A DNA stretch of 59,161 nucleotides, from NCBI GenBank assembly GCA_035450685.1, contig DAOTNF010000017.1, positions 1-59,161 of the forward strand. Reading direction: 5' to 3'. This document shows positions 45,130 through 54,561 of the stretch, piece by piece. Every line of letters begins with the position of its first letter. The first letter of the stretch is position 1. The notes under the pieces were generated by a model. That model did not search any database. It saw nothing but the letters and a program-made list of their open reading frames with translations, and was not told the origin of the DNA. A program made the translations under genes and the position numbers. Origin of the DNA: Syntrophosphaera sp035450685 (GTDB lineage Bacteria > Cloacimonadota > Cloacimonadia > Cloacimonadales > Cloacimonadaceae).

Positions 45130-45846
45130 ATGAGATTAGATAAATGCCTTTTATTGTTGCTGCTTGTTCTCTGCACAGGGATCGGGGCAACTACTATATA
45201 TGACATTCAGTACACAAGCTCAAGGGGCGCGGATAACTGCTATCCATCCCCCTATTTGGGCAAGACTGTCACTGTGGAAGGTGTGGTGACCGCCACCAAT
45301 TACCGCAGCGGAGGTTATTTTATCTCCGAGCCGGTAAGCGGTGCCTGGCGTGGCATACTGATCAACGACAGCCGTCATAACCCCAGGGTCGGCAACTATC
45401 TGCGCATAACCGGCGTGGTAGCTGAAATCTTTGGCATGACCTGCATCCAGGACCTGAGCGATTATCGGCTTCTCGACTCCAACCGCAGCCTCCCCAATCC
45501 AGTTACCATCAGCACCGGACAGCTTGCCAGTTCTTTTGAAGCGGAAGCCTACGAAGGTGTCTATGCCCGGCTGATCAACGTCTCCAGTTCCAGTGGCAAA
45601 AGCAGGAACAACCGCTTCATGGTCAACGATGGCAGCGGACAGTGCAGCGTCGTGACAGGCAGTTTTGGAGGCAAAGCGGTTAGCTCTCCCGCAGCCGGCG
45701 TGCAATATTCGCAGATCGTGGGCGTGGTGGTCTTTGGCTATGGCGAGTTTTCGCTCAATCCAATCAGCGCTGGCGACATCAGCATACAACAACCCGCTTC
45801 GGTGCAAAACCGAAGCTGGGGTAAAATAAAATCAATTTATAAATAA
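45130..45846 (+). CDS. secreted OB-fold protein, unknown function
   Basis: 238 aa. Signal peptide at 1-20 (MRLDKCLLLLLLVLCTGIGA). The mature part opens with TTIYDIQYTSS...GKTVTVEGVVTAT, the start of an OB-fold domain often found in secreted nucleases and DUF5689-like proteins. GGYFISEP, RGILIND and VGNYLRITGVVAEIFGMT continue the barrel. A second OB-like half follows (ARLINVSSSS, FMVNDGSGQC). The last residues, SWGKIKSIYK, form a short basic tail after a linker that may be a sorting or anchoring signal; this is a guess. No catalytic residues are seen. The next gene starts 16 nt later. Confidence 0.8.
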   Translation: MRLDKCLLLLLLVLCTGIGATTIYDIQYTSSRGADNCYPSPYLGKTVTVEGVVTATNYRSGGYFISEPVSGAWRGILINDSRHNPRVGNYLRITGVVAEIFGMTCIQDLSDYRLLDSNRSLPNPVTISTGQLASSFEAEAYEGVYARLINVSSSSGKSRNNRFMVNDGSGQCSVVTGSFGGKAVSSPAAGVQYSQIVGVVVFGYGEFSLNPISAGDISIQQPASVQNRSWGKIKSIYK

Positions 45847-45862
45847 AAAAGGGGTGTGAATT

Positions 45863-46231
45863 ATGAAGAAATTTTTTAAGGCAGTTCTATTGATAGGTGG
45901 AACGGCTCTCGCCGCGTCTTTCGGATTTAAAGCTTACAAGCGGATCAACGGCATTGTGAAGCTTTCCAAATCCCTGCCGGAATTTCTGAACAACGTCTAT
46001 GGTGAGAAACCAAAGCTTGGTGTCAACCGCACATTCAATACCATGGCCATAAAAGCCGGTTTCTCGCAAGAGATAATTGACAAACATACCGATATCGAGA
46101 CCACCATCCGCGAATATATCGATGACTTCTATCCCGAACTTGCCAAATGCTCCGTGGATATCAGTGTCTATGTGAAAGGCGAGGAAGAAGAGGAAGTTAC
46201 AGAAACAGAAACCGGAGAGGAAGAAAACTAA
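45863..46231 (+). CDS. small membrane-anchored protein, unknown function
   Basis: 122 aa, not recognised. Residues 4-24 form a membrane segment or uncleaved signal (FFKAVLLIGGTALAASFGFKA). A mixed alpha/beta part follows (about 25-105: IVKLSKSLPEFLNNVYGEKP, TIREYIDDFYPELAKCSVDI), and the protein ends in an acidic tail of mostly Glu and Thr. AGGGGTG lies about 8 nt before the ATG. It shares a transcript with the OB-fold gene and is closed by a good terminator. The pair may act together in the envelope, but nothing shows how. Confidence 0.75.
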   Translation: MKKFFKAVLLIGGTALAASFGFKAYKRINGIVKLSKSLPEFLNNVYGEKPKLGVNRTFNTMAIKAGFSQEIIDKHTDIETTIREYIDDFYPELAKCSVDISVYVKGEEEEEVTETETGEEEN

Positions 46232-46257
46232 AAGCTCTCCCCCATCCACAATATTGA

Positions 46258-46285
46258 CCCGCGTCCCTGGCGATGCGGGTTTTTC
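46258..46285 (+). terminator. rho-independent terminator
   Basis: CCCGC (46258-46262) pairs with GCGGG (46275-46279), followed directly by TTTTTC. It lies 27 nt past the stop of the small membrane protein gene. Confidence 0.8.
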
Positions 46286-46400
46286 TTTGCCCGACAGCAA
46301 CCCGGTGGCTATCTTTCTGTGGTTTAAGGACTTTTTGATTAAGAACAAACAACTCTGGACTCAAGTCATCCAGCCAACACGCCCTCATTCCTTAATCTCT

Positions 46401-46493
46401 ATCCAACCAGCCGTTGATGTCCGAGTGATTTCCCGTCCAGCGATTACTTAGCGGTCAATCAGTGATCAATGAGCGATGAGCATATGAGGGACA
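46401..46493 (+). repeat. R3 repeat copy F, four 11-bp units
   Basis: Units at 46438-46448, 46449-46459, 46460-46470 and 46471-46481 (for example TAGCGGTCAAT, CAGTGATCAAT). GTTGATGTCCGAGTGATTTC precedes them and ATATGAGGG follows. Here R3 points the opposite way to its R1 neighbour, unlike copies E and G. Confidence 0.8.
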
Positions 46494-46529
46494 CAGCCCA
46501 GAAAAAGCCCCCAGTCCAAAAACAACCGG

Positions 46530-46740
46530 CATCATTTACTTGATAACCGCATAATTAAACCGATACATTCCGCAATATCCTTCATAGCGCCCTCCTTTGC
46601 TGCTACTGGCTTTAGTGCCATCATCCTTAGGTCATCCTTATAAATTATAAGGTTGACCCCAGGAAGACCCACACCGGAGAGGTGGATGCAAATGAGGCCC
46701 ACCCCCCTCATAATATATAGGTGCTACGATTAGGACGTAG
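46530..46740 (-). repeat. R1 repeat copy F (long form)
   Basis: Minus-strand R1 with the full outer flank (ATCGTAGCACCTATATATTA), the ATGCAAATGAGG segment and the 29-nt inverted repeat at 46630-46658 with TTATAA arms. AAAGGAGGGCGCT precedes ATG at 46585. The frame is 17 codons (46585 down to 46532) and reads nearly the same as the first 16 codons of copy C. It lies between convergent genes. Confidence 0.88.
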
Positions 46741-46791
46741 AAAGGTGAAATGGAGAGAACCGTTTGTGATAATGCTATGATATCTGGCTGT

Positions 46792-46819
46792 AAAAAACGC
46801 GGGAACAGATGCTCCCGCG
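46792..46819 (-). terminator. rho-independent terminator of hydG
   Basis: On the minus strand CGCGGGA...TCCCGCG (46819-46813 / 46804-46798) closes on an 8-nt loop and runs into TTTTTT. It lies 28 nt past the hydG stop. The best-formed intrinsic terminator in the window. Confidence 0.88.
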
Positions 46820-46846
46820 CAGTTTACATATTGGTTTTTTCTTTGA

Positions 46847-48256
46847 TCAGTAATACAAATCCCTTTGACCGGCTTTCATGCTGGCCAGTTTTTCCCGCAC
46901 GGATTGGCGCATGTTATCGTCCTCTATGCGGGCTGTTTCGCTTTCGATCAATTCCATGCCCACGGCAAGGGTTCTGGGTGAGGAGAAGTCGTAGAGATAC
47001 TCCGCAAAGGTGAGCAAGGCATTGGGGGTGCAAAAGCGTTTGACAAAGCCAGGAACGGCGAATTCCATGAAGTGTTCTCCGGTTCTTCCGGCGCGGTAGC
47101 AACTGGTGCAGAAGGAAGGGATGTAACCGCTTTTGGCAAGCTCATAGATCACGTCATCCAGACTGCGGGTATCTCCCAGCACAAACTGGCTCTTTTTCCT
47201 GGATTCTTCGTCTTTGGAAGAGTAATCGCCCACTCCGATGCTGGAGCCGGCATCGATCTGGGAAATGCCATAGCGCAGCACCTCATCGCGGATGGCGATC
47301 GGCTCCCTTGCTGTGAGGATCATGCCAGTGTAGGGAACGCTGAGCCTGATGACGGCAACCATGTGTTTGAAATCTTCGTCTGACACCCGATGGGGCGGAT
47401 GGTTGGCAAAATCGGTGCCATTGGCAGGCTCGATGCGGGGGAAGGAGATCGTGTGCGGCCCCACTCCAAAGGTTTGCTCCAGGTGAATGGTATGGTAAAG
47501 CAGCCCCATCACCTCGAACTTCCAGTCGTAAAGCCCCATCAGGGCCCCGATTCCCAAGTCATCGATGCCGGCTTTCATTGCACGGTCCAGTCCATCCAGC
47601 CTCCACAGGAAACTGCTCTTGGGTCCCCTTGGATGGAGCCTGGCATAGGTCTCCTCATGGTAGGTTTCCTGAAAGATCTGATAGGTGCCGATGCCGACGG
47701 ATTTGACAGTCCTGAATCCTTCGACATCCAGGGGTGCGGCGTTGATGTTGACCCTGCGGATTTCGCCTTTGCTGTATTTGGTATCATACACGGTTTGCAC
47801 GGTTTCCGCAATATACTCAGGTGAATAAATGGGGTGCTCGCCATAGACCATAATCAGGCGTTTATGCCCCGTTTCCACCAGGGACTTGGTTTCCTCGATC
47901 AGTTGCTCGTGGCTGAGGGTGGAACGCACGCACTCCTTGTTGGAGATACGGAAACCACAATAGACGCAGTCGTTCACGCACTCGTTGCCTACATAGAGAG
48001 GGGCAAAGAGGACAATCCTGTTGCCGTAGATACGTTCTTTGAGCTCGTGCGCTCCTTGCAGGATAAGCTGTTTGAGCTCCGGATCGCTCACGCTGAGCAA
48101 GGCGGCTGTTTCGTCAGGCTCGAGGCGCTGTTTGTCCAGTGACTTGGCGATGATGTCCCTTACGCGGGATTCCGGCGCGTGAGCCTGGGACTCGATAAGT
48201 TCGTTGATCGTGTTTGTGGGGATAAAGGATTTGAGGCCTTCTGTGCTGATTTTCAT
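46847..48256 (-). CDS. hydG: [FeFe]-hydrogenase maturation radical-SAM tyrosine lyase HydG
   Basis: 469 aa. It splits tyrosine to supply CO and cyanide for the hydrogenase H-cluster. The radical-SAM cluster motif is CxxxCxxC at Cys93, Cys97 and Cys100 (NECVNDCVYCGF). The C-terminal motif CX2CX22C at Cys383, Cys386 and Cys409 binds the second, dangler-iron cluster and separates HydG from ThiH, which lacks it. GGAG precedes the ATG. It follows a small TM1266-type regulator by 17 nt. HydE, HydF and the hydrogenase itself are not in the window. Confidence 0.95.
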   Translation of the reverse strand: MKISTEGLKSFIPTNTINELIESQAHAPESRVRDIIAKSLDKQRLEPDETAALLSVSDPELKQLILQGAHELKERIYGNRIVLFAPLYVGNECVNDCVYCGFRISNKECVRSTLSHEQLIEETKSLVETGHKRLIMVYGEHPIYSPEYIAETVQTVYDTKYSKGEIRRVNINAAPLDVEGFRTVKSVGIGTYQIFQETYHEETYARLHPRGPKSSFLWRLDGLDRAMKAGIDDLGIGALMGLYDWKFEVMGLLYHTIHLEQTFGVGPHTISFPRIEPANGTDFANHPPHRVSDEDFKHMVAVIRLSVPYTGMILTAREPIAIRDEVLRYGISQIDAGSSIGVGDYSSKDEESRKKSQFVLGDTRSLDDVIYELAKSGYIPSFCTSCYRAGRTGEHFMEFAVPGFVKRFCTPNALLTFAEYLYDFSSPRTLAVGMELIESETARIEDDNMRQSVREKLASMKAGQRDLYY

Positions 48257-48273
48257 TTTAACTCCACTATGTA

Positions 48274-48522
48274 TCAGATTTTTAAAGTGATGGTTTTAAC
48301 TTTTACCGCGGGTAGCTGGCCCAGCTTTCCGGAAAACGCGCCCAATTCGTCCAAATCCATTTCCAGGATCAAAAAGATAACCGATACGTTGCGATCCCGC
48401 ATCGGATATCCAACCCTGAGCAAAATATGTTGTGCGTTTTGGTGCAAGATAGAGTTAACCGGATCGTGTGCCTGCTCGATATTGTCGATCACTATGCTTA
48501 CCACATGGCGTTTCTTATCCAT
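48274..48522 (-). CDS. TM1266-type iron-only hydrogenase system regulator
   Basis: 82 aa, the usual size. Short ferredoxin-like (ACT/NikR-like) domain: KRHVVSIVIDNIEQA, VNSILHQNAQHILLRVGYPM, RDRNVSVIFLILEMDLDELG, FSGKLGQLPAVKVKTITL. This pattern is the family regularly found beside hyd maturation genes and named as a hydrogenase-system regulator, with no proven mechanism. AGGTGG lies 7 nt before the ATG. It is the first gene of a two-gene operon with hydG. Opposite-strand frames over this region are longer but have no family features. Confidence 0.88.
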   Translation of the reverse strand: MDKKRHVVSIVIDNIEQAHDPVNSILHQNAQHILLRVGYPMRDRNVSVIFLILEMDLDELGAFSGKLGQLPAVKVKTITLKI

Positions 48523-48687
48523 AATATACCACCTTTGGCGTATGATCTGATTTGGGAGAGAGATAGGCTGATTGCTTCTGAGGTGAAAAACAACTCTTTC
48601 ACCCTCGATGCCGGAACGAATCCCTCATCTCAGGTCAGTTTTGTCTCATAATTTCACGCCCCCTTTTTTTGGCAAGTGTTTTTTTAC

Positions 48688-48693
48688 TTGACA
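48688..48693 (+). promoter_or_regulatory. -35-like TTGACA before the C39-like peptidase gene
   Basis: ACTTGACA after seven T, 77 nt before the ATG at 48770. No standard -10 at 16-18 nt. Confidence 0.3.
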
Positions 48694-48769
48694 TACTGAC
48701 TTGTCGGCAGAACGTGGAAAGAACTGTTTTTTGATATTTGTTATCAATAACTTAACTGGTATTGATCCT

Positions 48770-49732
48770 ATGAAGAAAGTAATAACCACATATATATTAT
48801 TGATTGCTTTGAGCATGTTAACCGCCACGGCTGGATTCACTTGGTACTCACAGAGTGACAGCCGCTGGGAAAACAAGCGCCTGGGCAATTCCCGCAGTTC
48901 GATCGGCAAAAGCGGATGCGTGCTCTCCTGCCTCTCGATGCTGCTCAGCGCGGAGGCATCCAATCCCAGAGTCACGCCAGACAACCTCAATGAATGGCTG
49001 AGGCAAAACGACGGCTATGTTGGAAACCTGATGCGCTGGCAGGTGGCAGGCGAGATCGATGGCAGTGGATTGGGACTGGAATTGCAAAGCCAGACCAGTA
49101 AAAACAACGATTGGGATTATCTGAGCGGAGAACTGGACAAGGGAAACAAGGTGATAGTGAAGGTCAAAGGCCGCTCCAGCCACTGGGTTCTGGTGGTGAA
49201 GCGAGACGGCCCGGCTAACAAAGCTTCCTCCTATATCATCAACGATCCCGGCACGGACTCCTTTCAAAAACGCACCTTGGCATATTTCGGAGGATTCAAG
49301 GCAGCCCGCTCCTATTCAGGCAACTGGCTGGATGAAGAGGCCTTCAACCTCAACTCCCAGATCAATGTGGTGCCTGTGAACACCGACGAGGAATTCCTCT
49401 ATGAGTTGAGCGACCTGCCTATCCCTGCGGATGTGTTTGTGACCCTGGAAAACAAATTGCAGGTGGGGATCTCGGGCTATTTCATGCTGGGGCTTTTCGA
49501 CAACGACAACAAGCTGGTGCGAACCATAGATTATGAATATGCCTCCCTGGGGCCGGAAGAAAAGATCGACCTGATCTACGAAATGGCGGATATCAGCCCC
49601 CTCAACACGGAAGGACAGGACCTGCGCATCATTTACAGCAAGTATTTCACAGCCTTCCCATCGCTCAACGAAACTCTCGCCCTGCCCAGCCCCGGACTGC
49701 TGAACTACACCAACACCACTCAGAACCAGTAA
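48770..49732 (+). CDS. secreted C39-like (papain-fold) peptidase domain protein
   Basis: 320 aa from the ATG at 48770; an in-frame ATG at 48701 would hide the signal peptide. Signal peptide 1-22 (MKKVITTYILLIALSMLTATAG). The N-terminal half is a C39-like domain: QSDSRWENKRLG, Cys50 in GKSGCVLSC, His138 in SSHWVLVV and Asp159 in INDPG form a plausible papain-type triad. The second half (about 200-320) is beta-rich with no clear relatives. Possibly a secreted peptidase or peptidoglycan-directed enzyme. It stands alone between the hydrogenase genes and the glucan operon. Confidence 0.82.
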   Translation: MKKVITTYILLIALSMLTATAGFTWYSQSDSRWENKRLGNSRSSIGKSGCVLSCLSMLLSAEASNPRVTPDNLNEWLRQNDGYVGNLMRWQVAGEIDGSGLGLELQSQTSKNNDWDYLSGELDKGNKVIVKVKGRSSHWVLVVKRDGPANKASSYIINDPGTDSFQKRTLAYFGGFKAARSYSGNWLDEEAFNLNSQINVVPVNTDEEFLYELSDLPIPADVFVTLENKLQVGISGYFMLGLFDNDNKLVRTIDYEYASLGPEEKIDLIYEMADISPLNTEGQDLRIIYSKYFTAFPSLNETLALPSPGLLNYTNTTQNQ

Positions 49733-49969
49733 GCATCCAGACTGATCTCCTTCACTGACGCGCGCTGGTCTGCAAGAACAGATCAAGCATAATTCCTCCA
49801 GGCAGACTATGGCAAAAATGATACAAACAGGGTTTGCTGTCTTTTCTTAGTTTGTTACTCAGCTATTAGTTATATCGGTTTATGGAATTATTTCAACAAA
49901 AAGCTTGACGAAAATGGCGTCAACCAAATGCTCCCTCATAACAACAAAATGGACAATACAGGGGGTCCT

Positions 49970-52000
49970 GTGAACAATTATTTCATGGAAACCCACCATC
50001 ATGAGTGGATTTTGACCAACAGACTTGGTTCCTATGCCTTAGGCACGGGTAACCTGATCAACCAACGCAAATACCATGGCCTGCTGATTGCCAGCAACGA
50101 GCAGTTTCAGCGCTACCATCTGGTGGCGGGAATCGAAGAAAAGGTGGAATGGCGTGGTCAGACTATCCACCTTGACAGCAACAACTACAGCAACTGCATT
50201 TATCCGGAGGGGTTCCTCTATCTGGTCAAGTCATGGTTGAGGCCCCATCCCGCCTTTCTATACTCCGCGATACCGCATCAAAACGACATCCTGATCCGCA
50301 AGGACATCCTGATGGATGAGCGCAGTAATACGGTGCTGGTGAAATACACCAATCTGGGCCACCATCCCCTGCATTTTTGCCTGCATCCCAAGTTCACGAT
50401 GGTAATGCACCACGAGTTGAACCACCCTGGCTCCATGGATCATCTTGATATCCCGACCTCAGTGGAAAACACTGATCAGGGCAGCACTTTCGGCGCTTTG
50501 CGGCAAGACAACCACATCGGCGTGTACGGGCATCTGGCCAAAGGCGAGATCACCCACAACCGCTTTGTGTACTACAATGTTTTCTTCCCTTGGGAAGTTA
50601 TGAACGGATACCCTGGAATCGGCGATCAAATCAGCCTCTTTGAACTGAACTTTACCCTCAAGGTTGGAGAACACGACTGCCTGCTCTTTTCGGATACTCC
50701 CATCGATGATCCACAAAAAGTGATCAGACGCATTGAAAGACGCTATTCCAGGCTCGCCAAACCCGCTGACCTGCCCCGCAGGCCAGACCGCAACGACAGC
50801 CTGTTGGAAGGCCTCGATTACGAGGACAACACGCTTTTTAAGTATGAAGATTATCTTGATCTGCTTCGCTTTTCCCTGGCGGATTTTATCTCCAATAACG
50901 ATATAGTGGCTGGCTATCCTTTTTATGGCGCCTGGGGCAGGGACACCATGCTCGTGCTCAACGCTTTGTTGCACGATGAAGGAAACCTGAAACTGGTGGA
51001 AGCCATACTGCGCAAATACAGCCTGCAACTCAACAATGGCTTGATCCCCAATATGCAGCGGGAATCGGGAAGGGAAGCCAATTATGACACTGTGGACGCA
51101 ACTCTCTGGTATGTGATCCTGCTATGGAAACTTGGCAAACGAAAAGCCAAAGCCGCATATTGGAAAGAGGTTATCCTCCTCTGCGAAGATGTGCTTAAAA
51201 ACGTGCTGACTAACCAGCACTGGCCTTACTTTGTGCGCGAGGACGGCTTGATCGAGTTGAAGGAAGAGTTTGCCCACGCCACCTGGATGGATGTGCGCAT
51301 CGACGGCAAGGCAGTCACTCCTCGCAACGGCGCTCCGGTGGAGATCAACGCTCTGTGGTACAATGCCATCTGCTGTTACGCCGCGATGTGTGAAGAGTAT
51401 TCCAAGACCTCCTCAGTTCCCTACATCCCCTTTGACCGGCTGATGGACATGAAAGACCTGATCCATGAGTCGTTCCAGAAGTTCTGGCTGGGAGACTATC
51501 TGGCGGACAGGCTGATCGGAGACGAACCAGTCCGTGAGATACGCCCCAACGCGGTGATAGCCCTGTCGCTTCCCTGGAGCCTCATCGATCTGGAACAGAT
51601 GGAACTGGTCTGGCAGAAAGCCTTTGAGGAGCTTTACACTCCTTATGGGCTGCGCACCCTGAGCAACAAGGATCCACGTTTCATGAAGAAATATTACGGC
51701 AACCAGAGAGAGAGGGATCTGGCATACCACAACGGCAGTGTCTGGGCCTGGCTCTTGGGGTCTTTCTGCGGCCTTTATCTCAAGATTTGGAGGAGCAGGA
51801 TACCTGACAAAGATATCGCCGGCAAACTAAGCGAGTTGATAAGCAAATTCAGATCCGGCTTCATGCGTGGGCATATCGCCTCTTTGGCCCAAATCTGGGA
51901 CGGCGAGAACCCCCATTTCCCAAAAGGAGCGCCCGCTCAGGCGATCAGCGTGGCTGCCCTCTATAACATAGAAAGCTTCATCGCCTCGATCGGGGAGTGA
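49970..52000 (+). CDS. glycogen debranching enzyme (amylo-alpha-1,6-glucosidase type)
   Basis: 676 aa from GTG at 49970, which has GGGGG 4 nt upstream; ATGs at 49928 and 49949 are in frame but lack a ribosome site. N-terminal GDE_N domain (about 10-230: EWILTNRLGSYALGTGNLIN, RKYHGLLIA). C-terminal (alpha/alpha)6 barrel (about 290-670) with GAWGRDTMLVLNALL, GLIPNM, YDTVDATLWYV, the HATWMDVRIDGKAVTPRNG segment and the acidic residues of GH133-type debranching enzymes. It removes alpha-1,6 branches from glycogen-like glucans in the cytoplasm. Followed 3 nt later by a GT4 gene and then a GH57 gene. Confidence 0.92.
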   Translation: MNNYFMETHHHEWILTNRLGSYALGTGNLINQRKYHGLLIASNEQFQRYHLVAGIEEKVEWRGQTIHLDSNNYSNCIYPEGFLYLVKSWLRPHPAFLYSAIPHQNDILIRKDILMDERSNTVLVKYTNLGHHPLHFCLHPKFTMVMHHELNHPGSMDHLDIPTSVENTDQGSTFGALRQDNHIGVYGHLAKGEITHNRFVYYNVFFPWEVMNGYPGIGDQISLFELNFTLKVGEHDCLLFSDTPIDDPQKVIRRIERRYSRLAKPADLPRRPDRNDSLLEGLDYEDNTLFKYEDYLDLLRFSLADFISNNDIVAGYPFYGAWGRDTMLVLNALLHDEGNLKLVEAILRKYSLQLNNGLIPNMQRESGREANYDTVDATLWYVILLWKLGKRKAKAAYWKEVILLCEDVLKNVLTNQHWPYFVREDGLIELKEEFAHATWMDVRIDGKAVTPRNGAPVEINALWYNAICCYAAMCEEYSKTSSVPYIPFDRLMDMKDLIHESFQKFWLGDYLADRLIGDEPVREIRPNAVIALSLPWSLIDLEQMELVWQKAFEELYTPYGLRTLSNKDPRFMKKYYGNQRERDLAYHNGSVWAWLLGSFCGLYLKIWRSRIPDKDIAGKLSELISKFRSGFMRGHIASLAQIWDGENPHFPKGAPAQAISVAALYNIESFIASIGE

Positions 52001-52003
52001 CCA

Positions 52004-53344
52004 ATGAAGATATTGATGTTTACCTGGGAATTTCCGCCCCTGATCTCCGGAGGCCTTGGCATGGCCTGTTACGGCATGGTAAAAGCCCTGCTGGCTCTGG
52101 GCATCAAGATAGACCTTGTCCTGCCCACCAAGGAAGCCGTCTATTTCCCGCTCAGGCAGGAAAGCGATGTGGACACCCTGCCGGCTGTATTCATGGACGC
52201 CTCCGTGCACAGGAAATACCTCAATATGAGCTTCAGTTCCTTGCACGAACGTTTGGAATACATCGGGATCAGCGGAAGGCCGGAATCCTACATCCAACTG
52301 GATGAGATTCGGGATTATCTGAAAGAAGTCAAAAAAGAGACCTGGCAATCTGTCACCACAGTCAAAGAAGAACAGGAGCTGTTTGCCGACATGACCACGC
52401 ACCTGATCGGGGATGAAGACCTGATCAAAAAGGTGCAGGAATACACCCTCCGGGCTGAACGTTTTGCCCGTGAGCTTGATTACAACCTGATCCATGCCCA
52501 CGACTGGCTCACATATCCGTCTGGCATGCTGGCGAAGAAGATTTCCGGCAAACCCCTGGTGGTACACATCCATGCCACGGAGTTTGACCGGGCGGGGGGG
52601 CCAGGCGACGAACGGGTTCACAAGATAGAACACAGCGGCATGATGTATGCCGACAAGGTGATTGCCGTATCCAAATACACCGCGCAGATGATCATGTCCC
52701 GCTATCGGATCGATACTGCCAAAATCAAGATCGTGCACAACGCCTTCACACTCTCTGAGGATATTGTGCTTACCAAGAAGAGGATCTTCAAGGGACCAAC
52801 GGTGCTATTCCTGGGTAGGCTCACTCTGCAAAAGGGGCCGGACTATTACCTGGAGGTCGCCGAGAAAGTGATCCAGGCTCACCCGGAAGCCCGCTTTATC
52901 ATGGCTGGCACGGGAGATATGTCCCGCAAGCTGTTACGCCGCTCGGCATCCCTGAAGCTTAAAAACAAGTTTCTCTTCACTGGTTTCCTCAACCGCAACC
53001 AAGTGGAGGACATCCTCAGAGCTTCCGACATTTACATGCTTCCCTCGGTCTCTGAACCTTTTGGAATATCACCCCTGGAGGCCATGGCCTTTGGACTCAC
53101 CTCGATAATCTCCAAGCAGTCCGGAGTGTCCGAGGTGGTCAATCACGCGTTCAAGATCGATTTTTGGGATGTGGACCTGATGGCGGAGACCATCAACCAC
53201 CTCATCGAACAACCTGAAGAATGCAGGCGCATAGGCATCGAAGGCATGCAGGAAGTCAATGCCATACGCTGGCATGAGGCTGCCGAAAAGATCAGGCTGG
53301 TCTATTCCGCCACCTTGTCCGAATTCATCAAAAGAAACCCCTGA
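52004..53344 (+). CDS. GT4 glycosyltransferase, glycogen-synthase-like
   Basis: 446 aa. GT-B fold: N-terminal FTWEFPPLISGGLGMACYGM (the glycine-rich acceptor loop of glycogen synthases), HAHDWLTYPSGMLAK, HIHATEFDR, VSKYTAQM, FLGRLTLQKGPDYYLE and the EX7E motif EPFGISPLE. No signal peptide. In operon with a debranching enzyme and a GH57 enzyme it most likely elongates alpha-1,4-glucan, or makes a related storage glucan such as maltose-1-phosphate; the donor is not known. GGAG lies 7 nt before the ATG and the previous stop is 3 nt upstream. Confidence 0.9.
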   Translation: MKILMFTWEFPPLISGGLGMACYGMVKALLALGIKIDLVLPTKEAVYFPLRQESDVDTLPAVFMDASVHRKYLNMSFSSLHERLEYIGISGRPESYIQLDEIRDYLKEVKKETWQSVTTVKEEQELFADMTTHLIGDEDLIKKVQEYTLRAERFARELDYNLIHAHDWLTYPSGMLAKKISGKPLVVHIHATEFDRAGGPGDERVHKIEHSGMMYADKVIAVSKYTAQMIMSRYRIDTAKIKIVHNAFTLSEDIVLTKKRIFKGPTVLFLGRLTLQKGPDYYLEVAEKVIQAHPEARFIMAGTGDMSRKLLRRSASLKLKNKFLFTGFLNRNQVEDILRASDIYMLPSVSEPFGISPLEAMAFGLTSIISKQSGVSEVVNHAFKIDFWDVDLMAETINHLIEQPEECRRIGIEGMQEVNAIRWHEAAEKIRLVYSATLSEFIKRNP

Positions 53345-53355
53345 AAGGTAACAGT

Positions 53356-54552
53356 ATGCTGAACATAGTCTTTTATTTCCAGGTGCATCAGCCCTACCGC
53401 TTGCGCCACATCAACGTCTTGGATATCGGAAAGAAAGCCAACCTCTTCGATGACGCCCTCAACGGCCAGGTGATGCGCAAAGTGGCCCAGAAATGCTATC
53501 TGCCCACGAACAAACTGCTCTTGTCCCTCATCAAGAAGCACGCGGGGAGGTTCAAGATAGCTTATTCCATCACCGGAACCGCGATCGAGCAATTCAAGCT
53601 CTACAGCCCTGAAACGCTGGATTCCTTCAAGGCTTTGGCCGACACCGGCTGCGTGGAGTTCCTGGGCGAAACCTACTACCACTCCCTGGCTTTTCTGTAT
53701 GACACCAACGAGTTTCTGGACCAGGTGGCCATGCACCGTGAACTGATGAAAAACGAGTTTGGCTACTTCACAGAAACCTTCCGCAACACAGAGTTGATCT
53801 ATCAGGACAAGCTGTCGGACCTGGTCTTTGAGATCGAAGGATTCAAGACCATCATAACGGAAGGGGTGGAACGCATCCTGCAATGGCGCACGCCTCTCTA
53901 TGCCTACAAGAACTACTCCAAAGACATCAACCTGCTGCTCAAGTATTACCAGCTTTCGGACGACATCGCTTTCCGCTTTTCGGATCGGGACTGGCCGGAG
54001 TATCCCCTCACAGTGGGAAAGTTTGTGAATTGGATCGATCACCTGACCCTGGCCGAGAAGAAAAACCGCAACCAGTTCCTGAACCTGTTTATGGATTACG
54101 AGACCTTCGGCGAGCACCAATGGGCGGAATCCGGTATCTTCGACTTCATGCAGCATTTTCCCGATGAGGTGCTCAAACGCGGACACCTGGGCTTTGCCAC
54201 TCCCAAAGAGACTTTTGCGCTGTCCAACTATCAGCAGGAAGCTTTGTCATTCCCGGAACCGGTTTCCTGGGCAGACGAACAGCGTGACCTGTCCGCCTGG
54301 CTGGAAAATGATATGCAGCATAACGCCATCGAAACCCTCTATGAGCTGCTGGAAAAAGTGAAAACAAAGGGCGACCCCCAGCTTTTGGAAATCGCCCGCA
54401 AACTGAGCACCTCCGACCATTTCTACTATATGTGCACCAAATACTTTCAGGATGGGGACGTACACAAATATTTCTCCCCCTACGATTCTCCCGACCAAGC
54501 CTATATCTATTACATCAACGCTTTGGCCGATCTGGAAGAAAGGCTTAGCTGA
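53356..54552 (+). CDS. GH57 alpha-amylase / alpha-glucan-processing enzyme
   Basis: 398 aa, single GH57 domain. The conserved HQP (11-13) in FYFQVHQPYRL, GETYYHSL near 104-111, the nucleophile Glu146 in FRNTELIY and the acid/base Asp247 in MDYETFGEHQW are all present. No signal peptide, so cytoplasmic. Subgroup (4-alpha-glucanotransferase, amylase or branching enzyme) cannot be settled; the short length without the extra C-terminal domain of GH57 branching enzymes favours an amylase. It is the third gene in the glucan operon; the response regulator starts 9 nt after it. Confidence 0.92.
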   Translation: MLNIVFYFQVHQPYRLRHINVLDIGKKANLFDDALNGQVMRKVAQKCYLPTNKLLLSLIKKHAGRFKIAYSITGTAIEQFKLYSPETLDSFKALADTGCVEFLGETYYHSLAFLYDTNEFLDQVAMHRELMKNEFGYFTETFRNTELIYQDKLSDLVFEIEGFKTIITEGVERILQWRTPLYAYKNYSKDINLLLKYYQLSDDIAFRFSDRDWPEYPLTVGKFVNWIDHLTLAEKKNRNQFLNLFMDYETFGEHQWAESGIFDFMQHFPDEVLKRGHLGFATPKETFALSNYQQEALSFPEPVSWADEQRDLSAWLENDMQHNAIETLYELLEKVKTKGDPQLLEIARKLSTSDHFYYMCTKYFQDGDVHKYFSPYDSPDQAYIYYINALADLEERLS

Positions 54553-54561
54553 GGTAGATTT

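Noticed and set aside
48179..48550. Plus-strand 123-codon frame over the hydrogenase regulator
   Set aside because: Antisense to a well-matching TM1266-type protein with a good ribosome site.
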